DNA of 64,000 nucleotides from Rostratula benghalensis. Its lineage: Eukaryota > Chordata > Aves > Charadriiformes > Rostratulidae. A model generated the notes under the pieces. It saw only the letters and a list, made by a program, of their open reading frames with translations, searched no databases and had not been told where the DNA came from. A program made the translations under genes and the position numbers. This document shows positions 36,267-49,443 of the stretch, piece after piece; position 1 is the first letter of the stretch; every line of letters begins with the position of its first letter. The stretch covers positions 4,279,874-4,343,873 of the forward strand of contig VXAI01000021.1 in NCBI GenBank assembly GCA_013399305.1, written 5' to 3'.

Positions 36267-39200
36267 TTTTTGGATATGTAGAAGCACAATGATGAAAGGG
36301 GATGTACAAATCTTTAAAATGTAGATTAAATAGTATTTAAATCTTGCTGAGATGTAGGTACCTTGGAAGATATTCACATACTATTGCTTAGGTAAAGAGC
36401 ATAGCAAACAATCTAAATAAAAAACCAAATGAACACCACAGCCAACTTTCTAAACCACACTAAAAAGAGCCGGTGGCTAAAGTTCTGTACAAGAAGTAAA
36501 TAGCGTGGTAACATTTTCCTGTGCCTGTGTTCCTTTTCTTTGCAAATACAGATGACCAACATTATAGAGTGAAAAGCAGTTTTTGTCATCTTTAAACGAA
36601 AATTATTTTTTCTTTTGATTTTTATATTGCAAGCTACAATTCAGTTTTGAAAAAAAAGGAGTTTAGATTTCAGTCAGTGAATTCAGTGAGATGCTACACC
36701 ATATATGAATCCTTTACTCATATGTTACTAGAATCACCACTTCAGTTAAGACACCTTCCAAAACAGCAACACTATCACCACTTTCATCAACCATGAACAT
36801 GGTAAGGGAGCATAAGTCAAACTTTGCCGGGATAATCCTCCAAAAGAGTCCTGCATTATACGAAGAAAAGGAAGGAAACCACTAAAGTATTCTGATCACC
36901 CATGAAGCATGGAATCTTCATGACTGTTTAATTCAGTACTGAAAACAACTATGTTTACATTCCAGTCCCTTAACAACGAGTTGCGGGCTTAAGGCTTATG
37001 GAGAGAACAACACTGGAAATGAGTCACTAAGTGAGCATTTAAATAATTTAAACTGTCATTGCCACAGATAACAATGTAATACTTTTTTAATTTATCACTA
37101 CATTGTACAAAATTAAGCATACAAATAATACGCACAAAATTTCAGGTCTTAACTCCACCCCTTTTAACATATGAGACCCATAAAAGAGCAAAAGAGAGAA
37201 GAAGGACCAATGGGAAGGAGAAGGGAATGCATAAGGTCTATGTGCTGTCTACAAACAACTGCATTTTCTTCACATAGAATTGTTGGTGCAGCAGTATTCA
37301 GGAATTGAAAATTCAAAATACTGATAGATGACTATCCATTGTGCAAATCTTTAGTTCCTTTGCTGTGACAAAGTGATGACACTTTCATGGAAAATCAGAT
37401 CTGCTTCCTGACACAAAGAAAAGAGTCTAGAGCATATATACAGAAAGAGAAAGAAGGGACAGAGAGGTGGTAAAAGGACTGTGCAATCCAGCTCCCATGG
37501 AAATACTCATTGAAGAGCTGTTTAGGAAAGACTCTATTCTTCAAGAATTCGGAGCCTCTGAATAGCTTCAGTCTGGGGAGAATTTGTAGCAGTCAAAATG
37601 CTATAAATTTTCTCTTCAGTTGAAATTAAACAGTTTCTTTGCTAGATAGTTAAGTAGAAACCATATTTATCCCCAACTCAGCCATTTGTTCTCTCTCTCA
37701 AACACGCACTCTCCTATATGGATTACAGAGATGATGCAAGTAAAAGACAGGCAAAGGGGTGGGAAAATGGAGAGAGACAGGTGAAAATACATCTTTAAAC
37801 TTTGATCATGCCCCTCTGAAAACTGGAGCAGAGACATACTCTAGTATGCGAAGTGCTTTCTTGTTTGTCTCATATAGATGTAGACTTTCAACAAGAAATA
37901 GAATAAAATGTGAGATTATTTAAACACGTAAAGCACAATTTCCTTTTCCACAGGAGAATCATCTTTTGGAAAATGAGAAAGAATTAATAAGAAAAATTAC
38001 AGTTGAATGAAGCAAGAGGGTTGAGAGACTTTCTAATTCATTTTGAAAGTCCCACTGCAGAGAAATCAGAAAGCTCTTTATTTTTAATTTGGAGGTTCTT
38101 ACAGTATAAACCTAGACAAGGCCAGTTGCTAGCTGCTGACTCTGCAAGTCTCCCTTCCTCCTGTTGGTGAGAGAATGATCAATGAAATTGACAAATGACA
38201 CTGAATGCCAAGTCAGCTCTACAGAGGTTTAGCTTAGTGAAATTTGCACACTGAAGAGTCAAAGCCTGAAAAACAGAAATAAAACCCACTGAAACAGAGT
38301 TGTCTCTGCAGAAGGAAGCAAAGAACAGAACAGGAAGGCAATGAAGGACAAAAAAGAGGGCAAGTGGGGTGGGAAAATGCAAGAGATTTTATTGTCTGTA
38401 ATTTATGGACTGTTAAAGCTATTAAAGTACATGATGACAAGGTTTGGCACTGAGAGAGAAATTAAGAGGATGGAGGGACAGATCACAATATGAAGAGCAA
38501 AACTGCTTGCTTGTGATGGTCTCTGCACAAAGGTGTGACTACGTAAGACAAAGGATGTAATAGATATTCCCCCTGGACATTTGAGCTGGTAATAAGTCTT
38601 CACAGAAGCCTAAGCTACTGGCAGCATCAGTAGTTCAGAGTTCAGACTTCTTCTAAGTGCTGGAAGTAAAAATCAAGCCCAAGATTCTCCAAGAATTGTA
38701 TTAAATAAGTCCAGCTTCATCCTAGACTTTTGTGCTGGTGAACTGAAGTAAATTTATTTGTCATTTAGCAATCAGAGACTGTGTTAGTAGTGTGGCTGCT
38801 AGACTAGACACTGCGATAGCAAAAAAAAAATAAATTATCATGAGTAGTCATATCATCAATGCTCTGTTACAATTTACAGCATATACCATCACTATTAAAC
38901 AATTTTGCTTTTTCACCATTCCATTTTAAGGACATTTTCTCCCTTTATTTTTTTTTAATGTATTTTTATATTTTCACCTCCTCCACATTTAAAAAAAAGT
39001 TTCCTATCACTATACGGCACAAATAAAAACATCTTTGTAGTGTTTATCACATACTTCTTAACGCCATTTCTTTTTGTAACTTCCCTGCAGTTGGGTTCTA
39101 TAAAAAGCATCTGTACAAATCTTTATAACCCATAACCTAACCTTTCTTCTAAATTTTGCAGCAACTTGGCCTAGAGTTTCAGAGTTCTCTTTACCTTCCT

Positions 39201-39843
39201 TGAGGAAATTACAAGTCTGAAATTTCACCTAAAAATTATCCATTCCATCTATTACAGAAGGAAATTTTCAGATAACCTATCTATCAAGGCCAAAGAAACA
39301 AACTCCTTCAATACTTTTAAAAAACCTTCACAAAGAAGTAGAAGCTCCTCTCTCTTCATAAAGCTCAGTATTCTGTTCTACAGTGGTAACTGAACTAATG
39401 ACAGCAAGGATCATACATTTCTAAGGTCCAAGTCAACTGAAATTTTAGATCTGACAAATACCTTTAAGGTAAGCATCAGACCAATCCCTGAGATGATATT
39501 TTCTTAGGACATCTCTTTTAAGAGTGATCTCACACTTCCTGAGAAAGGCGAGAGGAGCAGCCAGTTGAGTTGGAAAGATGCTTGCTGAAATTTTAAATAA
39601 AATTAACTTTGACCAAGTCAGGTTCTGCAGCCCACAGCCTCATGCTCCCAAATATATCAAACTGAATTCCCAGACTTACACATGATGGGCGTGAGGCTCA
39701 GAAGAACCATCACATACCTCTGTCCTAAAGAATTTTTGAAGACTATTAAAAAAAAAAGTAATTTCTGTGTGACTTTTTGTTTTTAATGAAAGATAATTAA
39801 TGTTATGTTACAATTTCAGCACATTTTTTGAAGTTTAGAATTG

Positions 39844-39847
<4 letters not shown>

Positions 39848-39876
<29 letters not shown>

Positions 39877-39900
39877 CAAAAAACCAAACCAAAATCAAAC
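39848..39900 (+). repeat. (AAAC)n simple repeat
   Basis: AAAC units followed by degenerate A/C-rich sequence, seen directly. Confidence 0.85.
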
Positions 39901-41994
39901 CCACTAACCATTAAAGCTTGTGTTGGTTCTCATTTCAAGCATGTATTATTATTTGAGAGGTGGCCTGTATGTTACTAACAAGGTTTGCAAAGAGAAGTAC
40001 TGTCTATGCAGTATTTTCCCTTGCAGGTCAAATATGTTATTAAAAGTAAATTTTAGAAACTGCTAGAAGCTTCTGGCTATATTTTTGAGTTTTAAATCTT
40101 TTGAATTCAGGTAACAAATATCCAAAGAAACATTCAGATTGTTGAAACAGATGGAACACTTAAATATTTATTTTATAAGATATCTTAACCATGCATTCAC
40201 TTATAAAACATTATACCTAATTTGTTTCTGCCACTGTTCTAGCCAGGAAAAAATGGAAAACAATGTGACAGTGATAGCAATAACAATCTGCTCTTTGAAA
40301 GCACACAGAGTACAGTAAAGGAACACAGAAATTAGTCAGATGGTAGCATCAAGTGAGGTCACAGATGATGGTTTGTGCTGTGGTGATAAATGTGAATGGT
40401 AACATATTCAAAAGATAGTCATCAAAGTGGCAACCAATAAAACATAAAACAACATAATGTGATTTTCTAGTGCTCTGGGCCAACATTCATTTATGATAGC
40501 TGGTCCTATGACTTTTTGTTCAGTCTCTGTTTTTTTCTTCCAACACTAGAAGTAGAATTTTCTCAGCTATTGCACTAAAGTGTCTTAATTATCAACAATT
40601 TTGTAAAAAAAATAGACAACAACAAAAAAGCACTTAAACAGTAATTCAGGTCCAAATATGTTAACGTGTTTGATACAATAAGCAATGTTAAGAATTTCCA
40701 AAATGAAGAATATGTGGACTCTTCCCCTTGATAGCTATATTCTTCTTTTTTTCCTTAAAACTGTGATGCATGCCAAAACTAGAAAACACTGTGAAATCAC
40801 AAAATACAATGAATGAAATTATCTGCCTATCAAAAATCTCAGGAATCAAAGTAATTATAAAACAGAAAAGAAGATGATTCATCACACTCTAAACCATGCC
40901 TGCTCAGAGCAAGGTGATGAAGGAGTTGACTTCAAGTGATCTGTTCCTCAAAATCTACCCCACTCCCATAAAGAAAGGTATATCTCACTTTCATTTTTTT
41001 TCATCCTTCCTTTCAGACAAAAAGATAACAAACTATTCAGAACTGGTGTACATGGAGAACTGTCACTTGAGTAAAAAAATGTAACCAATATTTATGTAGC
41101 TCATTATGGCCCTTTATAACTGTCTTTATTTTTTCCCCACAGTATTGAAGAGACTATAATGGCCACAATTGGTATGAAAAATGAAAAGTCTAAATGTCTT
41201 ATAGGAAAATCCTTATCCCTGCTTTTCCTGTTTTTGAAGACAGCTTTCATCTCTATGTTCTCACAAGTCTTGAGTTATTAAAAAAAAAAAAAATCTTCTA
41301 AACTCCTTACATTCATGAAAAAATCTAGATACTTATGCTGAAAATTGCATGAAGAAATCCATATATTAAGTGGTGTACCTAGCAATGTCGAGCAATGTTT
41401 GACTATTATAGTTTTTGGTCTCAGATTCATATGTTTCTGATTAATGAAGCATTTGTTCTGCATCACAAAACAACAGAAGAATACCCTTCTAATGCCAATG
41501 AGTTGTATCCATGAGTTAATTACTGTATGACCTTTTATCATGTTCGTTTGAGGACTAGAAGCATCTATTTTAAGCTTGAAGAAAGTTTAAAAGTGAGAGA
41601 GCGTGCCTTTGAAATAATACTCATGGCATACTTTGTACTTATATAGTACCCTACATTTAATGGTCTGATTTTAAAAATCACATAACAAAGCTGCATCGTA
41701 GCTCTAACATACAAGCACAAAATTATTATATAAGACACTGAGATCATATAAAAAAAATCTAGGTAAGATTAAAGCTTCTGACCAGCTATTCTGTGACAGT
41801 AATAACCAAGGAGAGTTAAATAAAACAAACTAACCACTCATCACACATGGGCTTTTGTTGCTAGAGAGAAGCCTAAGGGTAAATATAATGGTTAAGACAG
41901 TCAAGGAAAAGTGTAGAAGGATAATCTTTGTTGTATGCAGTCAGTATGTATGATGGCAAATTTTGACCTCTGATAAATCAAAGTTAAACTAAGG

Positions 41995-42048
41995 GGAAAA
42001 AAAAGAAAAAAAAAAAAGAAAAAAAAAAAAGAAGAAAAAGAAAAAGAG
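41995..42048 (+). repeat. A-rich (AAAAG)n tract
   Basis: About 54 bases of A with scattered G. Simple repeat; no element body is recognisable beside it. Confidence 0.85.
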
Positions 42049-45000
42049 TCAAACATGGGCAAGGTTCCCATGGAACTCAGGTACTACTACATGTATCCTT
42101 CCTAGGAATACAAAACAACAGCCTTGAAACTACATTGCTCAAAAAAAAGTACATACAGGGAAAAACAATAGTTTCCGTTTTCCTAGAATAAATAACAAAA
42201 AATATTCTCAGTAAACTCCTATTTCTAAAGATATTTGAATGGTGCTCTAGAACTAGGAATACAGACATCATCAAGCTGGATTGGCCTTGTAGTTCACATA
42301 GAGGCTACACTTTCAGCATTAAAAAATTCTCCATAGTTCAGAACTAAGCAAACTTACTAAGCAAACTCAACAAATCTTTTATTATCTCGCAGTACACGGC
42401 CCTTTGAAAAACACTTCGCAGAATTTTAAAAACCACAGCTGATATAATTTTTAAAACAGCTCATTCCTAATGGAACTTGAAACAAACAACACTATTTTGC
42501 AGTCTGTCACAATATTCTCTCCTGTGACTGCTACAGCACACTTCAGCTGACAATACCAGAGAACATGTAGGAAATAGTGAATCTCAGTTTTGAGGAACAA
42601 TGACAAAAATAAAAGACATAGCGGATTTAGTCTTACTAACTAAGTAAGATATAAGTTTAAAAAAATAAGCCATAGATACCAACTCTCAATAGCATTTGAT
42701 AGAGTACTGAACTAGTAATGTTATCTTAGCATGGATAATATGGGAAATAAAAACAAAAAGAGTATTTGTTTCCTATTACTAGTTACAGTACTTGCCTGCT
42801 GATTTATTCACTTACTCCCTTCCTGGCTTATCTACCCATAACACCACGCATAGATCTTTTTTTGTAGCTTAACTGCATTTCTGTCGTCAATTGCTGAAAC
42901 TCATCAACCATTGCAGAAATCTCACATAGCAAGTAAGCACAGCAAAAGTTTAGGTCCCAGGTCAACAATATACATACACAACATTATCCCCCATTCAGCC
43001 CATTCATTACAGCTACAGGGTCTAGAACAGATGGAAAGGACAGGGAGTAGAAGACAAGTAGAAATCTTGCTGGGGAAAGCACGAAATACAATCAAGCAAG
43101 AAAAGTTCACTGCATCCTTTGGACTTCTGTTACCAGGATCCAGGCAACCATCTCAGCTTCACCCTTAATCTTGGCAATCACTGGTGCTTACTTAGACAAA
43201 TTTGCCATTAGTTGCAAACTGAGGCAGTGTCACACTATTATACTTCAGTACAAAAATAGTAGTAAAATGTAAAAACGAGTTGTTCCTCTGCTACTTAGTT
43301 ATCAAAGAGTGGGAATAAATCAAACAAAGCAGACAATGGTCTTGTATTTAAATGACACTTGCAGCTATTGTTCTAACACACAGAAGTATACCAGATCTCT
43401 TATTCAGAATCTCATCCAGGAATCAAACTTTGAATAAAAGACATAGAAATTAGTCTGAAAAAGAAAATAAAATGGTGCTTCATAAAGAGATAGATTATTA
43501 ATTCAATATATGACCCCCACTTTTATTTGGCTTGAAAATAAGGTCACATTTTCCTAGCATCTACAACTGCAAGTTGCTATCCAGACAGCTTTCAGGGTTA
43601 TTTGGGGGTCACACTTCTGAGAATGGTTTCTCCTTCGAGTACATTCCACACTTACAGCTATTCTTCTGTTCATACTCTGACATATTCTGTGCTCGTCAAC
43701 AATTTTTTTTATTATTATTATTTTTGAGAGTGCCAAAAGCATGTACGAGCCCTGAAGAGCAGGAGCAAGCACCATGCCACAAAAAGTCCACACGTAGAAC
43801 AGAATGACCAACAACGACAAAATGCAATTCAAGTGTCCACTCTTCCTTATTCAAAATCACAGCTTTGACTCCTTTTGTCACTCTTGTTTGGTTCACTGTC
43901 ATCATCCCTGCAAGAGTTTGGCAACGAGAATCTGACAGAAACTGACAGTAATGCAGTCATCCTTTGCTTTTCTTACAGCAGCAGCTGTCAGAAGCTATAC
44001 CACATTAAGCCAAAGTACTAGTCATCATGAAGCTTTTCCAACATTAAAATTTAAGAATATACCTTTGGAGAGTTTAAAGTAAGTTAGGATTGTCATTTCA
44101 TGATAGATACAGAGATAGATGGATAAAGGGATGGATGAGCACGACAGCGAACAAGTGTTACAGCATTATATGAAAAGGCCATTTTGAAAACCCAACTTCT
44201 GTACGCTTGTTCTACAAATTCCAGATATAATGGTAATATCATGCCACAGAGCATTCCAGGTATCATTCATTGACTATATTCATAATATTAAGTATTTTTC
44301 TCAGTAGACAACAGATTACAATACCGATTTTAACTTTTCAGAAACACCCCCGCAGCTCTCTTGTAAAAGTTGTTAACACTGTTTCTTGTTCTCTGACCTC
44401 AGCTCTGAGATTTGTCACTTTTAGGCCAGCTATGACCCATACAGGTCAGTTTCTCTCTCACATATAGTCTGAATGTATAAGCATACCCACATATCTTTCA
44501 AAACACTAGCTGGTCATAGGACAAGTCAACCCAAAGCCAGCAATTAAAGTCAGCAACACAGTGATAAGGAAAAATCCAAGGGAGGGAACAAACAATACAA
44601 GCAGCTTCCAGGTGTGAAAACGTGTGTTTTTTCATCAAGTCCCATTTAACAGTTTTTTAAGAAAAAGCTAAAGCAATTTCAGCCACTCAGACTAAATATA
44701 TAAAACAATAAATAAATGTATAAATATATAAGCAATAAAGCAATCTAAAGGAAAATAATAATGAAAGGAAACCAAACAGCACAGAGTAATTATCAATATT
44801 CACAGTACTTCCATTATTTGGCATCCACGGTTCATTTAACTGCAGGATGCTTATGTTGCAAAACACAAAACCTGGTCTAACATGAACATTGAAAATGCAT
44901 GTTGGCATTGCACATACACGTGGAACATGTAACCTAGAGACAGTTACCTACAGGCTGTCTCCCCAATATATGCAAAATCCTATTTAGTGACAGAAATTAA

Positions 45001-45762
45001 TTTTAAGTTTGCCTGCGCTATAACCCTTGAGTTCTGTACTGAGCAAGCAAGAAGTGTAGAGGCTTTGTGCACTAAAGCCAAGGGTTTGGTTTCTGTAAAA
45101 AACAAATCCTACCCAAAACTGCATTAACACCACAGCAGAATCCCAGTACTCCAATAAACACAGGAATATGACTCAGTACGATCTTATTAGTTACTACCAC
45201 GTACTTTGTTAGAATAGAATTAATGCCAGACTTCACAATAAACTTATTGCATCAATGTCTCAAATATTCTTTTGCCCTAAAATGTTCTATGTTTACTCAT
45301 ACAGAAAACCGAACAAAATCAATTTGCAAGAAAGAAAAACTCAGTCAATCCTAAAAACCTGTTTCCAATCAAGCCCTTTAGGGTAACAACGCATCTATCT
45401 TACAGGAAAAGTAGTAACAGCTGGTGAAGGCTTTGGGGAAAACTACATTAATACAAGGTGGATGGAGATGGACAAACAGTACAAAAATGGAGGTAATTCT
45501 GGTCAAAACACTCCCAGTGGTTGAAGGTTCATGTGCAAAAGCCATGTAAAATTGATAAATTCTAGGTTAGTACAGGAACTGAATTATGGCTTTCCACAGA
45601 GTCACCACCAACACATGTTAGAAATCAGCTGAAGTGGAGGAAACTGGTGGAAGCCACACGTTCAGGAAACCCTTACTGAAAGGTAGCTGAGCCCTAAACT
45701 GGGAAAAAACAACAAGCAAGATACTTCTTCCTTCACTCCCAAACATTGCATTTTTTCAACAT

Positions 45763-45858
45763 CTCTAGCGGGAGGTGTCCCTGCCCACGGCAGGGAGACT
45801 GGACCTTGATGATCTTTAAGGTCCTTTCCAACTCTAACCATTCTGTGATGCTATGATC
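45763..45858 (+). mobile_element. CR1 3'-end fragment, plus strand
   Basis: A short, 5'-truncated CR1: it begins at about TCTAGCGGGAGGTGTCCC, passes through GGTCCTTTCCAACTCTAACC and ends with the octamer tail ATTCTGTGATGCTATGAT. Its end lies only about 11 bases from the proposed splice donor of the minus-strand gene, so it inserted at the very start of intron 1, antisense to the gene. Confidence 0.92.
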
Positions 45859-45869
45859 TTATCTTTTAC

Positions 45870-45880
45870 CTGTCTGCCAT
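45870..45880 (-). CDS. Candidate first coding exon (start codon M-A-D, then splice donor)
   Basis: On the minus strand the sequence reads GCAGAG-ATG-GCA-GAC-AG and then GTAAAAG. The ATG (45880-45878) has G at -3 and G at +4, a good start context, and CAG/GTAAAA is a good 5' splice site. It lies at the downstream edge of the window's only CpG island, as expected for a first exon. The same frame upstream has no other ATG and is closed by a stop at 46228-46226, so this would be the start. Only 11 coding bases fit here, ending in a split codon AG; the first base of the exon candidate at 12687 (A) would complete it as Arg. No gene symbol can be assigned from four residues. Confidence 0.4.
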
Positions 45881-46225
45881 CTCTGCGCCCACCGCAGGGC
45901 TGGCAACTAAAGCAGCGCAGCGCGAAGAGAGATCCCTGTCGTCCCCCGCCGCTGGCTGACCATTAGGGGAAGGGGCGACCGCCGGGCGCCTCGCGCTCTT
46001 CCCGCCCCCGCGGCGCGCCGGCCCGCTCTGAGGCGGCGCGAGGCTGCGGGAAGTTCCTGGGTCCGGCGGCGGCCGGTGGCTGCTGGGAGCTGCCGAGGGG
46101 AGGGCACAGGTGGCGGCCGTTTCCTCAGCACGTCCCTGGTGGGACCGGCCCCGGGCAGCAGCCTGCTTGTTCCCCCGGCAGGGGAGGGAAAGGGGCCGTG
46201 CCCGGTGTCCCCCCCTCCACCTCTG
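45881..46225 (-). promoter_or_regulatory. CpG island promoter with 5' UTR (minus-strand gene)
   Basis: This is the only G+C-rich, CpG-dense segment in 64 kb, so it almost certainly marks a promoter. A GC box (GGGGGCGGG on the minus strand) and an overlapping E2F-like TTCCCGCC lie at 45999-46009. No TATA box is near, which fits a dispersed housekeeping or developmental promoter. The direction is inferred from the ATG and splice donor at its left edge; a second, plus-strand transcript is possible but no plus-strand donor was found. An open frame of 213 codons on the minus strand (46548-45907) runs through the island but results from the lack of AT-rich stops, and is probably not translated. Confidence 0.7.
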
Positions 46226-48130
46226 CTATGCCAGGAGCTGTAGGCGCACTCCCCTCGAGATAACTTAACTCTACGAGGCTGTCTGTTTTGATTTTTCTGT
46301 CTTAAACTCCTGCAGGTTGCCTCAATATATGTATATATATCGATGTAAACCCACTCTTGTCGTATGGGCTTAAAAACCAATACGAAGGAAGAGTGGGAAG
46401 TGTAAAGAGGGCAGAGGCACAGGGGAACCGTACGTAAAAGATACTGCGAAGACCAAAGAAGTAAACCATTTTCCGTGGTCCTTACATGTGGGATAAGCAT
46501 CACCGAGTATAAATTGCAGCAAAAGGTGTTTAGGTTAGCCATTAGCACAAAAAGCTTTCTGGAAACAGGATGAACGGAGACTACAATAGTTAAAAATGTG
46601 GGGCAGCCTGCGTAACATTCTGCCCAAGTTGGGTGGCTAAGCCAAAGGGCTTCCTGAAACCCTTCCTGCCTGGTTTTCTCTGAGATTTTGACTTTCCTAA
46701 AGGACTATGTCAACTCTACCAATTTTAGGAGCAATTTATTTTCAAGGATGAAAATATTGTATAAAAGTTTGGGCCTATGTTTCAAGAGAGTAAAGCAAGG
46801 CACGCTCATGAAAAAAAAACAATTTTCATCACGATTAAATGCTCTAGTGAAAAAGAATTAAGCGTGAATTTAAATAATTTTTGTGAGATTAATTCTGAAG
46901 CAGTTTGGGCTACATTTGAACTACTCAGAAATTATTTCTCATACATACCAACATTCCCTCTGAATGGCTCAGCTGACACTTGTAGAAACAGTTATTAGCT
47001 GAATATAAATAGCACCAATTTTCGCATTTTACGCAATGCTCTGCATCCCAGCTTCTAGAAATTTCCTACATTCTCTGGATTGCTATCGTTGTTTCTATAT
47101 ACTTTCTCTGTACTTCATCCTTGGAATGTATTATAGCAGTATCTTTTAATATAGGCAGCATAGAAGCAAGATGTGTTTTTAAAAGGAGAAAAATATTCAA
47201 GCTATGTAAATAGTTAAGTCAAGTTTTTTTGTCTTTTAAGGAAAAATATTTTCATGGTGGATAACCTACTTCTAAAAGCTCCAGCATATAAGCTCCAACA
47301 GAATTTCTTTTTTTCTAAACTAAGTCTGTTCTATTAAAAATACAATTTTGTGCTGTGGTGTACTCTACAGTATCCATGCATATCAAGAAATGGTGACAAG
47401 ATATAGAGGGACAGCAAGACTATTAAATATCCATCATGCCACTCTGGATCAGGCTTAATGCAATCAGAAACACATGACTACATCAACTTATCTCCTTTGA
47501 TCAAATGTGATTAAGTAAGTCATTAATTTTCAAGACAAATAAAAAATGCAAGATCATTTTATTATAAATGTAAATGCCTGTCTTCTTAAATGATTTTTCT
47601 AAAGGAAGCCCTTCTAATACAGAACTTTGTATACTTCAGAGAACAGTTGTTTTAACATTGGTTTTAATTTTAATGAAACATTATGTATTTGTATGCATGT
47701 CTTCTTTCCTTTTTTCTCACACTGCTCATGTTGTCAAGCAAAATTTGTGCATCAGCTTGATCAAGATAATTTCATTATACCATTGTTACCATTATGACTT
47801 GGGCAATTAGTAGTTTATAAGAATAAATTTATAGCAATCAGTGATTGAGGCACATTTGCAGTAGTCAGGGTGTAATAAAGCCCAATCAATTTCTTTCATT
47901 TAATATGTAGGCTGTGACCCTAGTTTTGATGAGAACTCTTAGCTATTTCATCTTTAAATAAAAAAGAATGTCTGCAAGCAATTATAGTGGTGTGTTAATT
48001 GGATATTCCTTTTTATCTTTTATACTACAGAATGCATTGCTAACGAAATCCTTGTTTTCTCTCTCATTCCCTTTCTCTCTCCCTCTCTGTAATGAACTGA
48101 TATTGACTTGGTGTATTTTGCTAAGACAAT
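46226..48130. other. Non-coding stretch upstream of the CpG island
   Basis: Returns to AT-rich composition at about 46270. No gene recognised. A pyrimidine tract lies at 48051-48089. Confidence 0.6.
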
Positions 48131-48236
48131 GGGCCAGATTTTGATTTTCAGTAGCACTGGTGTAAATCTGGAGTGACTTCTCTAAATTAAATAGAATTAC
48201 TGAGATTTCTGTGCACATAACTGAAATCAAAACCCA
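48131..48236. repeat. Old MITE-like palindromic repeat
   Basis: It starts with GGGCCAGATTTTGATTTTCAG and ends with CTGAAATCAAAACCCA, which are imperfect inverted repeats of each other. In between it has TGGTGTAAATCTGGAGTGACT. I recognise this as the pattern of a widespread amniote non-autonomous DNA-transposon-like repeat (GGGCCAGATTCTGAT...; seen in reptile genomes), here much decayed. A second partial copy may start at 48270. The family assignment is from memory. Confidence 0.55.
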
Positions 48237-49363
48237 CTCCTCTTTTTCGAGTTTTTTGTTGCCAGTAACAGAGGACCTGATTCGTCAGCCCTTACTGGAG
48301 CTGAGTGCTACTTCAAGCTATGATCAGTCATTGTCTTATATACAGGCTGAAGTATCAACTGGCACGTGGCACTCAAAGGGATGATTCTTAAGAAGCTTAA
48401 AGCATTGGAAAAACTCGGTCTTTGCCTAAGGTACTTTAGTGCATTAATTCCATGCTGATTTAAGGTATCTGATGATAGATGAAAGTAGTACGCATTACAT
48501 GAAGAAATGAGACTCCAAACCAGATTCAATCAGCATTACATAGGCCAAGTTGTACATGTTTCACGTTCTGTGAAATCACTCCATGTCCTGAATAGGTACA
48601 TCATTTGGATAATAAGTTTCTACTCTGTACTAATAGGTGCATAAGAATTCAGAGGAAAGGTTTTGTGTCCAGAGAACGTACACATTGGAAGAGTAAACCA
48701 AAAATTTTCTTGATATTTATTTTCCCCACTGCAGGGATTTAAAACGCAAGGCAAAATGTCAGCATTTCCTTTGTTTTGTGTCAGTATTTTGAAGAATTCC
48801 CCATCACACAATGAGGAATATTACAAATATTTTTTAAAATCTCTTCTGTGATTTAATCTCTAGTGTTTGGAACTGTGTTCTGTAATAGAATTTTGGATTA
48901 ATTAACAAAACTCGAGTTTTATGCTTTAACAGAGGTATAACTTAACTTAAAAATGTCTTTATTGTCAATCTTGTGTCATATCAATAATTATACATGTAGG
49001 ATATTTTACAAGCAACAAAAATGTTACCATTCATCAGTGTCCAATTTTCATGTCCTGTGTCTCTTAAATTTAGGCAAAAATTGTTTGTGTAAAATGTCTC
49101 ATTTTTACTGTAAAGCTAGAAGACCTTCAAAACAATCAATTGTAGCACTGACGAAAGGAAAATACTGCTGGTGACTCCAGGGCTCATACAAACAACATCT
49201 AATTCTTAGTTAAGTGTCTCCTGATCTATTCAAATGCTCTACTCTAGTTCTGTGATTTATCAGTGCTTGTGATAGTTTATTACCTGCAGGCTTTATTTCT
49301 AGCATAATTGCAATAAACATTTTACTTGATGTTTTCTGAGCTTGGGGTATGGGATCCAGAAAT
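48237..49363. other. Non-coding stretch
   Basis: No gene recognised. Short frames on both strands, none with coding features. Confidence 0.6.
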
Positions 49364-49443
49364 CTTTAGTCCTTAATCAAGCAGAAATCCCACTGAAATT
49401 AATCGGAATCTTACTTGCACATAAACTCAGTGAAGACTGAAGG
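49364..49443. repeat. Second old palindromic repeat
   Basis: The order is AGTCCTTAATCAAGCAGAAAT, then CCCACTGAAATTAATCGG, then ACTCAGTGAAGACTGAAGG. I match it to an amniote repeat built around ACTCAGGCAAAACTCCCATTG and its inverse, ending in GGACTGCAGGAT. The two arms are inverted copies, as in a MITE. Heavily diverged; assignment is tentative. Confidence 0.45.

Larger units (their letters stand above)
36267..45762. other. Long non-coding stretch
   Basis: No gene or mobile element recognised. Simple repeats: (AAAC)n at about 39848-39900, an A run at 41280-41293 and an A-rich (AAAAG)n tract at 41995-42048. A (GATA/GGAT)-rich patch lies at about 44100-44140. Frames in this block are short and overlap on both strands. 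Confidence 0.6.

Noticed and set aside
45907..46548. 213-codon open frame, minus strand, across the CpG island
   Set aside because: Longest frame in the window, but its second half is G+C-rich with few stop triplets and is rich in Arg/Gly/Pro/Ala as any frame there would be. The first half is outside the island and shows no coding features.
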